Origin: Abditibacteriaceae bacterium
GTDB lineage: Bacteria; Armatimonadota; Abditibacteriia; Abditibacteriales; Abditibacteriaceae
Length of the DNA: 64,000 nt
Assembly: GCA_019239895.1 (NCBI GenBank)
Contig: JAFAZH010000043.1
Coordinates: forward strand, 1 to 64,000
Direction: 5' to 3'
Shown here one piece after another: positions 44,533 through 52,997 of this stretch. Under the pieces are notes generated by a model. That model made no database searches, had not been told where the DNA came from, and saw only the letters and a list, made by a program, of their open reading frames with translations. Position numbers and translations under genes: made by a program. The number at the start of each line of letters is the position of its first letter. The first letter of the stretch is position 1.

Positions 44533-46059
44533 ATGGCAGACCCGCAAGTGCTGGTGGTAGGAGCCGGGCCAACAGGTTTAGTGCTTGCATTGTGGCTGAC
44601 CAAAGCCGGGGTTGCGGTGCGCATCATTGACAAAACGGCGGGGCCGGGCACGACCTCACGGGCTATTGTGCTCCAGGCCCGCACGCTTGAGTTCTATCGG
44701 CAGTTGGGTGTAGACCGCATCGCTATTGAGCGGGGCATTGACTTCAAAGCTGTGAATCTCTGGATCAGGGGCGGACGCGTAGGGCGCGTGCCGTTTGGCA
44801 ATATTGGAGAGGCCATTAGCCCTTATCCCTACGCTCTCATTTTTCCGCAAGACCTGCACGAACAAATGCTGGTGGAGCAGCTTAACCTCTTGGGCGTTCA
44901 TGTTGAGCGGGAGACCGAATTAGTGGACTTTACCTGCGACGGGGATGGGGTGCGTGCCGAATTGCGCACCAAGGCTGGCGAACCGGAAGTCTATCACGCT
45001 GCCTATCTCGTGGGTTGCGATGGTGCCCACTCGACGGTGCGCGAGAAATTAGCAGTTGGCTTCCCCGGCGGCACTTACGCCGACACCTATTATGTGGCAG
45101 ACATCCTGGGGAGCGGCCCAGTTTTTGATGGTGAGATGCATGGCGCTCTTGATTATGCCGACTTTCTGGCGATGTTTCCCATGCAAGGGGGCGGAAGAGC
45201 GCGGCTGGTTGGCACAGTCCGTAAGAAACTGCATCATCAACAAGATTTGCGATGGGAGGATGTTAACCAAAGCATTGTGCGGCGACTGAAGATAAAGGTC
45301 GAAGCCGTCAACTGGTTCTCCACTTATCGGGTGCATCATCGCGTCGCCTCCCACTTTCAACAAGGGCGTGTCTTCTTGTTAGGGGACGCCGCTCATGTCC
45401 ACAGCCCGGTGGGTGGACAGGGAATGAATACCGGCATCGGCGATGCTGTTAACCTGGCCTGGAAATTGGTTGCAGTCCTACGGGACGCTGCGCCTACATC
45501 ATTGTTAGAAACCTATGAGCCGGAACGCGTTGCTTTTGCGCAAAAACTGGTGGCTACTACGGATCGAGCCTTCACTTTTGTCAGTGCTCATGGGCCGTTG
45601 GCAAGGCGCGTGCGGCTGCGCGTTGTGCCGCGCCTCCTGCCTTTCCTGTTTCGATTTGCCTTCTTTCGTCGCCTGATGTTCCGCACCATCTCGCAGACAG
45701 CGATTCGGTATCCCAACAGCCCTCTCAGCCAAGGACAGGTGGGTACTGTTGAAGGTGGGGATCGCCTGCCTTGGGTGCCATTCAAGGACGTGACTGGCAA
45801 GATGACAGACAATTTCGTGCCCCTAACATCATTGGATTGGCAGGTTCACTGCTATGGAGAGGCCGCGCCAGAATTAAAAACTATATGCGAGACCCGACGG
45901 TTGCCCCTCCATGTCTTTTCGTGGAACTCTGCCGCAGCACAAGCGGGCCTGACCCAAAACGCGGCCTACCTAGTGCGACCTGATGGATACATCGGGTTGG
46001 TAGATAGCGGGGCTAACTCTGCTAACCTTACTGCTTACCTGGAGCGGTGGACAGGTTGA
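44533..46059 (+). CDS. FAD-dependent aromatic monooxygenase (PheA/TfdB-like)
   Basis: A 508-residue flavoprotein hydroxylase. The FAD-binding Rossmann motif VVGAGPTGLVLALWL is at residues 6-20. The second-site motif VGCDGAHSTVRE (DG motif that binds both FAD and NADPH) follows, and then GDAAHVHSPVGGQGMNTGIGDA, the signature of group A aromatic hydroxylases. A C-terminal thioredoxin-like tail (about 420-508; VRPDGYIGLVDSG) is typical of the PheA/TfdB/rebeccamycin-oxygenase branch. It should hydroxylate a phenolic or polyketide-type substrate using NAD(P)H and oxygen. AAGGAG lies just before the ATG. It is downstream of TetR and probably co-regulated. Confidence 0.88.
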   Translation: MADPQVLVVGAGPTGLVLALWLTKAGVAVRIIDKTAGPGTTSRAIVLQARTLEFYRQLGVDRIAIERGIDFKAVNLWIRGGRVGRVPFGNIGEAISPYPYALIFPQDLHEQMLVEQLNLLGVHVERETELVDFTCDGDGVRAELRTKAGEPEVYHAAYLVGCDGAHSTVREKLAVGFPGGTYADTYYVADILGSGPVFDGEMHGALDYADFLAMFPMQGGGRARLVGTVRKKLHHQQDLRWEDVNQSIVRRLKIKVEAVNWFSTYRVHHRVASHFQQGRVFLLGDAAHVHSPVGGQGMNTGIGDAVNLAWKLVAVLRDAAPTSLLETYEPERVAFAQKLVATTDRAFTFVSAHGPLARRVRLRVVPRLLPFLFRFAFFRRLMFRTISQTAIRYPNSPLSQGQVGTVEGGDRLPWVPFKDVTGKMTDNFVPLTSLDWQVHCYGEAAPELKTICETRRLPLHVFSWNSAAAQAGLTQNAAYLVRPDGYIGLVDSGANSANLTAYLERWTG

Positions 46060-46269
46060 CCTTATGAATCTGCACAGATTGGCGTTCAATGCCACACGCC
46101 GGTAGAAGTGCCAACTAGATCGTGTGTTGACGCAGCACACAGGCTTACCTATACTAATCCGATGCGTCTGAGGCTCGTGGAACTGAACGGTTGTTGATTC
46201 GTTTAGCCCATAGGTTGAAAGAGTAGAATCGGTGGCGTGAGCCGACGTGGAGTTGAGGAGAAAATTTAG

Positions 46270-46608
46270 TTGCATACTTTTGTTACCATTTTACAGATAG
46301 CGTCCGCTTTGCTGTTGGTCGTGTTGATGGCTGTGCAAACCGATAAAGCCGAACAGGGCGGCGTCATGGGCATTGGAGCCGCTGGTGGCCGTTCTTCGAG
46401 CGATATTGATGTAGCCGTTGGCCCGGAGCGCATCCTGAAACCGCTCACCAAATGGGCTGGGATCGGGTTCCTCTTTGCTTCCATCTTAGGGGCCGTGCCA
46501 GCCGATAGCATCAATATCATTCACGTCGTGGTGACTCTGGCGATTTACCTCGTCGTCATGTTGTATGGAGACATCATCTGGCGCACCCTGCTAGGCACTC
46601 GTCGTTAA
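46270..46608 (+). CDS. secG: Preprotein translocase subunit SecG
   Basis: A 112-residue inner-membrane protein with two helices (about 2-20 and 76-98) joined by a Gly-rich cytosolic loop. VVLMAVQTDKAEQGGVMG, then GGRSS and LTKWAGIGFLFASI are typical of SecG. It assists SecYE/SecA translocation of exported proteins. TTG start at 46270 with GAGGAG upstream. tRNA-Leu(GAG) follows 21 bases later, as it does behind secG in Escherichia coli, a conserved neighbourhood. Confidence 0.92.
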   Translation: MHTFVTILQIASALLLVVLMAVQTDKAEQGGVMGIGAAGGRSSSDIDVAVGPERILKPLTKWAGIGFLFASILGAVPADSINIIHVVVTLAIYLVVMLYGDIIWRTLLGTRR

Positions 46609-46629
46609 ACCTTAAAGTCGTAAAGCCTC

Positions 46630-46712
46630 GTCGCAGTGGCGGAATGGCAGACGCGCCAGCTTGAGGGGCTGGTGGGGGCAACCCCGTGGAGGTTCGAGTC
46701 CTCTCTGCGACA
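46630..46712 (+). tRNA. tRNA-Leu (anticodon GAG)
   Basis: An 83-base class II tRNA. Acceptor stem GTCGCAG/CTGCGAC with discriminator A; anticodon stem CCAGC/GCTGG closes the loop TTGAGGG, reading GAG. A variable arm (GTGGGGGCAACCCCGTG) is long, as in leucine tRNAs. T-arm GAGG-TTCGAGT-CCTC. No CCA encoded. It decodes CUC/CUU. Confidence 0.95.
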
Positions 46713-46730
46713 TTAAAGATAAACGCAACT

Positions 46731-46772
46731 TGACATTGCTCGCTAATCTGGGGGCAATGTCATTTTCTTTTA
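46731..46772 (+). terminator. Rho-independent terminator of secG-tRNA-Leu
   Basis: Stem TGACATTGC (46731-46739) with GCAATGTCA (46754-46762), then TTTTCTTTT. Confidence 0.75.
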
Positions 46773-46812
46773 TTAACCTCTCCAAAGTTCTACCCTGAGA
46801 AAGCCGAACATT

Positions 46813-48390
46813 ATGCAGCGTAACAGTTGGAGCACATTTTTGTTCCCTCCCATAAAGTGGTTGCTAATAAGCTGCACAGTAGGCTACCTATTTGTAGCAA
46901 CGGCCAATGTCGGAACCCCCGCAACCGTTAATCCTCTCCATGTTTTAATTGTTGGTGGTGGGCCGGACAAAGAGAACAACCAGGTCGCCATTGAAAGCAA
47001 TGTCCGTTATGTGGGACGCCTGCTACCGCCTGGCACGGTGCATACCACGCTATTCGCCGATGGCAACCCGCGCCATGCGACAGTGCTGTACGATGAAGAC
47101 ATGCGTGCGCTGGCACCAGCCCGTCAATTATTGACCTTGCTGCTCTCCGGGCGCGAGGGTGCTGCCGATGCTTCCCACTATCGCCCACCAAACCTCGGTC
47201 TTTCTTTAGACGGCGCGGCCCGGCTTGCGCCTATTAACAACGCCTTTACTCAACTGGCTCATGATACAGCCTCAAATAGCTTTCCGGTATTGTTGTACTT
47301 CACTGGACATGGCAGCCCGGATGATGCGGATAAGGAAAATAATAAATTCGATCTGTGGGATGGAGAGCACAAAGGCGAGGCCCTTTCGGTGCGGCAGTTG
47401 GCGCAACAGGTGGCGCGTCTGCCCGCTAATGTGCCCGTTACTCTTGTGATGGTGCAGTGCTTTGCTGGCTCTTTTGGCAACTTGCTCTTTGAAGGTGGCG
47501 ATCCACAGGGGCAACCCATCAAGCGCGACTTGGCTGGTTTTTTTGCAACAGTTAAAGACCACATGGCTGCTGGCTGCACCTCCGCCGTCAACGAAGCCGA
47601 ATATCACGACTTTACTTCTTATTTCTTTGCGGCGCTGACAGGCCGTGACCGTATGGGCCGTGCTATCACGGGGGCTGATTACAATCATGATGGGCGCGTG
47701 GGTATGGACGAAGCCTACTGTTACACCCTGTCCCACGATGTCACTATTGACATTCCAGTCTGCACCTCCGATGTCTTCTTGCGTCGTTGGGTTAAAGGCG
47801 CAGACACCAAAATCTTCCAGATTCCCTATAGCGATGTGCAAGCCTGGGCCACTCCTGCCCAACGTGCCGCCCTTGAAGCCTTATCCAGACAATTACATCT
47901 AAGTGGTGATGGGCGATTGGACGAAGCCTATCGGAACTTGAGCGATATGCCTTCGAGCGTGGCAATGGACAAACTGCGGCGCGGCGCAATCTATCAAAGG
48001 AATCTGCACACCATACAGCACTTTGATGCCCTGCGCCTCAAGGGACGCCGCGCCTTGCTGCGCCAGTGGCCTGCACTCCGCACACCTGGCACCAAAAGCT
48101 ACACCTCTGTGGAGAACAAAGCCTTAGCCGCTCTAACGCGCCAAATCAAAGCCGGGCGGTGGCAAGACCTGCTTAGCACGGCAGGAAGCTTAGATAAGGC
48201 CGTGGAGTCTATGGAATCACAGGAAGCCGCCGAGTCTTACCTGGTGCGCTTTGTGCGATTGTGCAAAAGTGTGGTGTTAGCGCATAACCTGCAAGAACAT
48301 GGCGACCCAGCACTGCAAGCACGGTTTAATCACCTTGTGGAACTGGAAGGGCAAACCTTATTGTCACCTGCTACCAGTACTCCTCGCTGA
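46813..48390 (+). CDS. Exported caspase-like (C13/legumain-type) cysteine peptidase
   Basis: A 525-residue protein with an N-terminal hydrophobic signal (about 13-33). The caspase-like fold appears at residues 40-320: HVLIVGGGPD at the start, catalytic His166 in LLYFTGHGS, and Cys216 in LVMVQCFAGSF, in the order and spacing of C13/C14-type peptidases. A short EF-hand-like loop DYNHDGRVGMDEAY (about 293-306) could bind calcium. The C-terminal 170 residues are helical and unrecognised. It should cleave proteins outside the cytoplasm, perhaps after Asn or Asp. It stands alone behind tRNA-Leu. Its regulation is unknown. Confidence 0.75.
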   Translation: MQRNSWSTFLFPPIKWLLISCTVGYLFVATANVGTPATVNPLHVLIVGGGPDKENNQVAIESNVRYVGRLLPPGTVHTTLFADGNPRHATVLYDEDMRALAPARQLLTLLLSGREGAADASHYRPPNLGLSLDGAARLAPINNAFTQLAHDTASNSFPVLLYFTGHGSPDDADKENNKFDLWDGEHKGEALSVRQLAQQVARLPANVPVTLVMVQCFAGSFGNLLFEGGDPQGQPIKRDLAGFFATVKDHMAAGCTSAVNEAEYHDFTSYFFAALTGRDRMGRAITGADYNHDGRVGMDEAYCYTLSHDVTIDIPVCTSDVFLRRWVKGADTKIFQIPYSDVQAWATPAQRAALEALSRQLHLSGDGRLDEAYRNLSDMPSSVAMDKLRRGAIYQRNLHTIQHFDALRLKGRRALLRQWPALRTPGTKSYTSVENKALAALTRQIKAGRWQDLLSTAGSLDKAVESMESQEAAESYLVRFVRLCKSVVLAHNLQEHGDPALQARFNHLVELEGQTLLSPATSTPR

Positions 48391-48427
48391 TAGCTGCGAA
48401 AGGTTCGAGCTGGTAACCCCATAGTTC

Positions 48428-48531
48428 GTTATTCTGAGCAGGGCGAAAAATCTGGTAGGAGTCCTTTGATAGAGTACTAATTACACCTGTATAACTCCGC
48501 ACAGCAAATTCTTCGCCTTGCTCAGAATGAC
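48428..48531. repeat. Dispersed inverted repeat, family A, copy 3
   Basis: Begins GTTATTCTGAGCAGGGCGAA and ends with the complementary TTGCTCAGAATGAC, with inner arms AAAATCT and AAATTCTT. It lies between the convergent caspase-like and AlkA genes. Confidence 0.75.
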
Positions 48532-48555
48532 AGTGATGCAAATAAACAGTGCTTG

Positions 48556-49269
48556 TCAACTAACCTTTGGTTCGTTATCCAGTGAACGCCAGAGATACCA
48601 GGAAGCAACGCTACGATAAGGCTGCCACGGTTCAGCAATGCTGCGCATCACCGTTGGTGACGGTGGTTCAGACAGGTCGTAAATCTTACGCATAGCATTA
48701 CGTAGCCCTAAATCATCTACTGCCAGAATATCGAGCCGTCCCAGAGAAAAAATCAGAAACATCTCGGCTGTCCAACGACCAATGCCGCGCACGGGGATGA
48801 GGGCCGCAATAATTTCCTCTTCGTCCATTTTCTGAAACTTTTGGGAATCAATGGCACCACTCACAAAGTGTTCTGCCAAATCTCGAATAGAACGAGTTTT
48901 GTTAGCCGATAAACCAATGCCACGCAAGGATTCATCGGAGAGCTTTAGCACATAATCGGGGGGTGGGAAATCATGGTCAGCAGCCAGGGCTGCAAATCTG
49001 CCGCGAATGGCACGCGCCGCATAGGTCGAAATCTGCTGGCCGATGATACTGGATGAAAGGGCACGCCATGCATCCGGCTCCGAGCGCATCTCGCATGGCC
49101 CGACCCGTTTAATCACTGCGGCTAAGAGGGGATCAGACTTTTTGAGATGATTTACGGCGCGGGTGTGCAATCGCTTAATAGATGCTGGGTCAGTGGGAGG
49201 TGCCCTACGCTGCCCTTTGCCGGACGGCGCAGCGTGTGCATCATTGGCTGCTTTGGTATTTGTTTTCAT
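48556..49269 (-). CDS. DNA-3-methyladenine glycosylase II (AlkA-like)
   Basis: A 237-residue base-excision enzyme of the HhH-GPD superfamily. The helix-hairpin-helix is VRGIGRWTAEMFLIFSLG (residues 160-177), followed by RLDILAVDDLGLRNAM with the conserved Asp (185-186) that activates the sugar. SIIGQQISTYAARAI (about 74-88) is the typical upstream helix. It excises 3-methyladenine and related alkylated purines. There is no [4Fe-4S] cysteine cluster, which fits AlkA and not Nth/MutY. A basic N-terminal leader of about 30 residues overlaps the 3' end of the ATP-grasp gene by 29 bases, so a later start is possible. Confidence 0.88.
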   Translation of the reverse strand: MKTNTKAANDAHAAPSGKGQRRAPPTDPASIKRLHTRAVNHLKKSDPLLAAVIKRVGPCEMRSEPDAWRALSSSIIGQQISTYAARAIRGRFAALAADHDFPPPDYVLKLSDESLRGIGLSANKTRSIRDLAEHFVSGAIDSQKFQKMDEEEIIAALIPVRGIGRWTAEMFLIFSLGRLDILAVDDLGLRNAMRKIYDLSEPPSPTVMRSIAEPWQPYRSVASWYLWRSLDNEPKVS

Positions 49270-50191
49270 CAGTGTTTGATACGAATTTATGATTTATCAG
49301 GGCTTCGTAAAATCCAGACACATCAGCATGGAGAGGGAGACCCGCAACTTGAGCATCTCCTAATTCGATAATTGACCAGTTGCCATCCCGTCGCTTTGCC
49401 ACATCCATTGTAAAGAAGTCGCTCTGCACTGCTTGCGCGGCGTTACAAAACTGATCTAACGGAAGGGCATCAACGGAATAGTTGCCTTCTTCCCAGTATT
49501 CAGCAACGAAGATTGGCTGGTGATGCCAAAAGAAAATACGATGCTCTTGAATGAGCGGCATTCCGCTTTTGCTATGAGTAGTCAGTGGCTCAAACTCTAT
49601 AAATTCTCGAAAGACCAGACCTTCATTTAAGCTCTCATCTTGCAGTTCCACAAAGCGGCGCACCACCCGCTCAACAGCCGCACGATCAGCCGCCGACGGA
49701 ATAAAACAGGCTTCTGCCCATTCATGTTTACGTGACTTTACATAGTCCTTAACGATGATTGGTGCCGCGCCAAAAACTTCCAGGTGCTGCATAATCTCGT
49801 CAAATGGAATGTGATTAACATCGCCGGAGTAGGGAAGCCACACCGACTGTGCTGTCCACGCCTGCAAAGCCGGATACCATTCAGGTAAATAATGGCAATG
49901 CTGATAGGCAGCAGGACTATTGATGAGCTGGATACCTCGCCCCATTAACGCATTAAACAGTTCGCTATACTGCGTTGGGCGCAACATCCAACCGCGATAA
50001 ATGCCCGATGTTAGCTCTGCTTCCTCTCTCACCCGTCGCACCGCTTGGGCTGCATCTTGCGCATTGACTAGGGCTTCGTAATCTATCACCGCATAGGACA
50101 GCCCTAAGCTTTCCACAGCCGCAACTTCGCGTGCATAATCGGCATCTGGTTTTCTGGGAGTCAGCGGATCGGAACAGAAAATGAGCTTCAT
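49241..50191 (-). CDS. ATP-grasp-domain protein (DUF4343-like)
   Basis: A 316-residue protein. The middle and end fit an ATP-grasp fold: PIIVKDYVKSRKHEW (ATP-binding Lys), LVFREFIEFEPL (adenine-linker type), EHRIFFWHHQPIFVAEYWEEG, and SIIELGDAQVAGLPL, where Glu and Asp would hold Mg. The family joins a carboxylate to an amine or is a ligase of unknown substrate. It sits between pepF and alkA on the same strand (12 bases after pepF in gene order), overlapping alkA by 29 bases, so the three are probably one transcript. The substrate cannot be deduced. Confidence 0.75.
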   Translation of the reverse strand: MKLIFCSDPLTPRKPDADYAREVAAVESLGLSYAVIDYEALVNAQDAAQAVRRVREEAELTSGIYRGWMLRPTQYSELFNALMGRGIQLINSPAAYQHCHYLPEWYPALQAWTAQSVWLPYSGDVNHIPFDEIMQHLEVFGAAPIIVKDYVKSRKHEWAEACFIPSAADRAAVERVVRRFVELQDESLNEGLVFREFIEFEPLTTHSKSGMPLIQEHRIFFWHHQPIFVAEYWEEGNYSVDALPLDQFCNAAQAVQSDFFTMDVAKRRDGNWSIIELGDAQVAGLPLHADVSGFYEALINHKFVSNTDENKYQSSQ

Positions 50192-50203
50192 CGTGGAATT
50201 CTC

Positions 50204-52039
50204 TTACTGTGCCAATTCTTCCATTTGAGCGATAGTCTCATCGAATACATCTAACGCTTGCTGAATGGGATGAGGGGTTGCCATATCAACGCCTGCGCCA
50301 CGTAAGAGATTGATGGAAGTATCCGAGCCGCCACCACGCAAGAAGTTCAGATAACGCTCTACGGCGGGTTGTCCTTCTTCTAGAATTTGTTTAGAGAGAG
50401 CCGCCGCTGCCGAAATGCCGGTGGCATATTGGTAGACGTAGAAGTTGTAGTAGAAGTGAGGAATACGCGCCCATTCGATGGCGGCGCAATCATCTACATT
50501 GACTTCCGCACCGTAATAATCCTTATTGATTTGCAGATACATTTGACTCATGCTTTCGGCAGTGAGGGCTTCACCGCTTTCTACCGCTTGATGAATCTTT
50601 AGCTCGAATTCTGCAAAGAGCGTTTGACGGTAGAGCGTAGTGCGGAAGCCTTCGGCGTGCGAGTTTAAGAGATACAGTTGCAAGGCACGGTCATCGTCGC
50701 GCTTGGCCTGTTCGACCAAATGGTGGGTGAGCAATGCCTCGTTTAAGGTGCTGGCAACTTCCGCCACAAAGATGGTATAGCCTGCGTAGATATACGGCTG
50801 GGCTTCGCGGGCAAAATAGGAGTGCATGGAGTGGCCGAACTCGTGGGCGAGGGTAAAGGTGCGGTGTAAGTCGTCCTGCCAGTTCATTAGGATGTAGGGT
50901 GGGGTGGCATACGAGCCATCGCTGAAAGCACCGCTGGTTTTGCCTTCATTTTCCAGGACATCCACCCAACGGGACTCAAAACCCTGCTGCAAAACTTGTG
51001 CGTATTTGCTTCCCAATGGCTGCACCGCATCACGCACCATTTTCTGAGCTTGCTCGTAAGGCACAGGGCGATCAATATCGGCCACCATTGGCACGTATAA
51101 GTCCCACATCTGCAAGTCTTCCAGACCCAGTAGCTTTTTGCGCAAGCGCAGGTAGCGATGCAAAACCGGCAACCGCTCGCGCACGGTCGAGATCAGGTTG
51201 TGATAAACCTCAACCGGAATATCATCGGGAGCCAGGGCCGCTTGCAAAGCTGACTCATAATGGCGCACCCGTGCGTTACAGACGTTGGCTTTAATGGCAC
51301 CAGAAAGGGTTGCCGCGAGAGTGTTGCGCCATTTGAAGTATTCGCCGTGCATGGTGCGGAAAGCTTCTTCGCGCACGCGGCGATCACGATTTTCTAAGAA
51401 GCTGAGATAGCGCCCATGCGACAGTTCGGCTTCCTGTCCGTTTTCATCATGCACCGGGGGGAACTTTAAGTCAGCATTATTGAAGAGGGCAAAGACGGTG
51501 TCCGTGCCGTTCATCGCTTCTTGCGCCTGTGCCAGAACATCTTCGACTTCGGCACTGCGCACATGAGGCCGACGGCGTTCCAGGGTTTCAAAGTAGTAAT
51601 CATAAAGCTTTAACCCTGGTTCCTGTGCGGCAAAATCGCGCAACTGTTCTGGCGACAGGCTCAGGATTTGCGGCTCAATAAAAGCCGTCGCCGAGGCCAG
51701 GCGAGTGCCCAGCATTTGCGAGCGGTCGGAACGGGCCTGCGCTTCTGCATTGCCATTATCCTCGCTACGTCGCAAAGAGGCATACGAGCGCACCCGGCCA
51801 AACACGGTGCCGATTTCGTCACGGAGTTGCAGACATTGCAATAGGTTCTGCGCTGATTGGATAAAGGCATCCTGCATGGCGGGAAATGAACCCATCATGG
51901 ATTCGACTCGTGCAAAGTCGGCTTCCCACGCCGCATCGTCGGCATAGACCACCGATAAATCCCAGGTTAATTCGGTAGGCACTTCGATGCGCTTAGGCAA
52001 CTTTTTGATTTCAGGTTTGGTTGTGGCTTCCGTAGACAT
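50204..52039 (-). CDS. pepF: Oligoendopeptidase F (M3B family)
   Basis: A 611-residue zinc metallopeptidase. The active-site motif LAHEFGHSMHSYFA (near residue 398; HExxH) is preceded by PYILMNWQDDLHRTFT, and the third ligand Glu lies in FVAEVASTLNEALL. DLYVPMV and the C-terminal FYVYQYATGISAAAAL are typical of M3B. It cleaves short peptides in the cytosol, with no signal peptide. The length is normal. It leads an apparent transcript with the ATP-grasp and alkA genes. ATG at 52039 is followed by a 20-residue polar leader. Confidence 0.92.
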   Translation of the reverse strand: MSTEATTKPEIKKLPKRIEVPTELTWDLSVVYADDAAWEADFARVESMMGSFPAMQDAFIQSAQNLLQCLQLRDEIGTVFGRVRSYASLRRSEDNGNAEAQARSDRSQMLGTRLASATAFIEPQILSLSPEQLRDFAAQEPGLKLYDYYFETLERRRPHVRSAEVEDVLAQAQEAMNGTDTVFALFNNADLKFPPVHDENGQEAELSHGRYLSFLENRDRRVREEAFRTMHGEYFKWRNTLAATLSGAIKANVCNARVRHYESALQAALAPDDIPVEVYHNLISTVRERLPVLHRYLRLRKKLLGLEDLQMWDLYVPMVADIDRPVPYEQAQKMVRDAVQPLGSKYAQVLQQGFESRWVDVLENEGKTSGAFSDGSYATPPYILMNWQDDLHRTFTLAHEFGHSMHSYFAREAQPYIYAGYTIFVAEVASTLNEALLTHHLVEQAKRDDDRALQLYLLNSHAEGFRTTLYRQTLFAEFELKIHQAVESGEALTAESMSQMYLQINKDYYGAEVNVDDCAAIEWARIPHFYYNFYVYQYATGISAAAALSKQILEEGQPAVERYLNFLRGGGSDTSINLLRGAGVDMATPHPIQQALDVFDETIAQMEELAQ

Positions 52040-52133
52040 TAAGCATCCTCACAGGTTAAAGGCATCTCTATAAGCTAATCTTCCTAAGTATAAGCTGTGG
52101 CTCTAACTGAGGCATTCCATTCGTTTAGCAAGA

Positions 52134-52239
52134 AATCAGGAAAGTAGGAACAAGAAACAAGTTGCCTTAGTGAAGTGACAAGAAAATGCCGCGTTCACCC
52201 GTTAAATTCCTGCTTCTCCGTATCCTGATTTCCTGTAAA
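52134..52239. repeat. Dispersed inverted repeat, family B, copy 3 (diverged)
   Basis: Starts TTTAGCAAGAAATCAGGA and ends in TCCTGATTTCCTGTAAA; the arms pair imperfectly over about 30 bases. It lies in the divergent gap 52040-52378 between pepF and the PII gene. The rest of the gap shows nothing but a GGGAGG ribosome site before 52379. Confidence 0.65.
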
Positions 52240-52378
52240 TCATCCGTAGCCCTTGGTGGAGCGCCGCCTGAAAATATGGTGAAATCAGGTGGTGCCATAT
52301 TCTTTACCTGCCTGTAACATGGGTGAAATGGGGCGGCTGTAAAATGAGTTGAGATAGATAAAGGGAGGTAAGAACTTC

Positions 52379-52717
52379 ATGAAGCAAATCGTGGCTGTGT
52401 TGCGGCCTCACAAATTACAAGATGTGAAAAATGCCCTGTTGGAAATGGGTGTGGTGGGTATGACGGTGACCGATGTCCGTGGCGCAGGTCGCCAGAAAGG
52501 GCATGTGGAGCGTTATCGTGGCAGTGAATATACCGTTGATCTGCTGAGTAAGGTCAAAATTGAAATTGTGCTGAAAGAGGATCAAGTAGATGCGGTCGTT
52601 AAGACTATCAGCGAGACCGCGCGCACGGGTGAGATTGGTGATGGCAAAATCTTTGTCCTGCCCGTGGAACAGATTATCCGTGTTCGCACCGGGGATCGAG
52701 ATCAAGACGCACTCTGA
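52379..52717 (+). CDS. Nitrogen regulatory PII protein
   Basis: A 112-residue PII signal protein that reads 2-oxoglutarate and ATP/ADP. MKQIVAVLRPHKLQDVKNAL, then TDVRGAGRQKGHVERYRGSEY with Tyr51 in the T-loop (the uridylylation site in many PII proteins), VKIEIVL, and TGEIGDGKIFVLPVEQIIRVRTG are diagnostic. A trimeric cytosolic protein. It most likely controls the ammonium transporter at 53987, which lies on the opposite strand beyond a transposase remnant; close linkage supports the GlnK type. GGGAGG lies upstream of the ATG. Confidence 0.93.
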   Translation: MKQIVAVLRPHKLQDVKNALLEMGVVGMTVTDVRGAGRQKGHVERYRGSEYTVDLLSKVKIEIVLKEDQVDAVVKTISETARTGEIGDGKIFVLPVEQIIRVRTGDRDQDAL

Positions 52718-52763
52718 TGTGGAACTTCTAACCAGATAAAATGCAACGTCATCAGAATAGTCT

Positions 52764-52871
52764 GTCATGCTGAACGCAGCGAAGCATCTGGTAACGGCAT
52801 TCGTAAAGCAATAGGTGAACCATAGATTCTATAGCTCCGCAAAGTAGATGCTTCACTACGCTCAACATGAC
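52764..52871. repeat. Dispersed inverted repeat, family A, copy 4
   Basis: Begins GTCATGCTGAACGCAGCG and ends in ACTACGCTCAACATGAC, arms about 26 bases with a few mismatches. It resembles copy 1 (188-274) most closely. Confidence 0.8.
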
Positions 52872-52918
52872 ACACGCCGTGAAATGGGGTTTCTAATTTT
52901 GTAGTGCCCTGAGACTTT

Positions 52919-52972
52919 CAACAGCAGAGCCAGCAGACCCTATGGGGCGTCTGCTGGCTCTGCTGTTGTTTA
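52919..52972 (+). terminator. Strong terminator-like hairpin behind the PII gene
   Basis: A 20-base-pair perfect stem (52919-52938 with 52949-52968), ten-base loop, followed by a short T-run (TTTAA). It also separates the PII gene from the convergent transposase remnant. Confidence 0.75.
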
Positions 52973-52997
52973 ACTACAGTTACTTCTTATTTGCCGT

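Noticed and set aside
47272..47862. 196-codon minus-strand frame inside the caspase-like gene
   Set aside because: Shadow frame; the plus-strand His and Cys motifs are clear.
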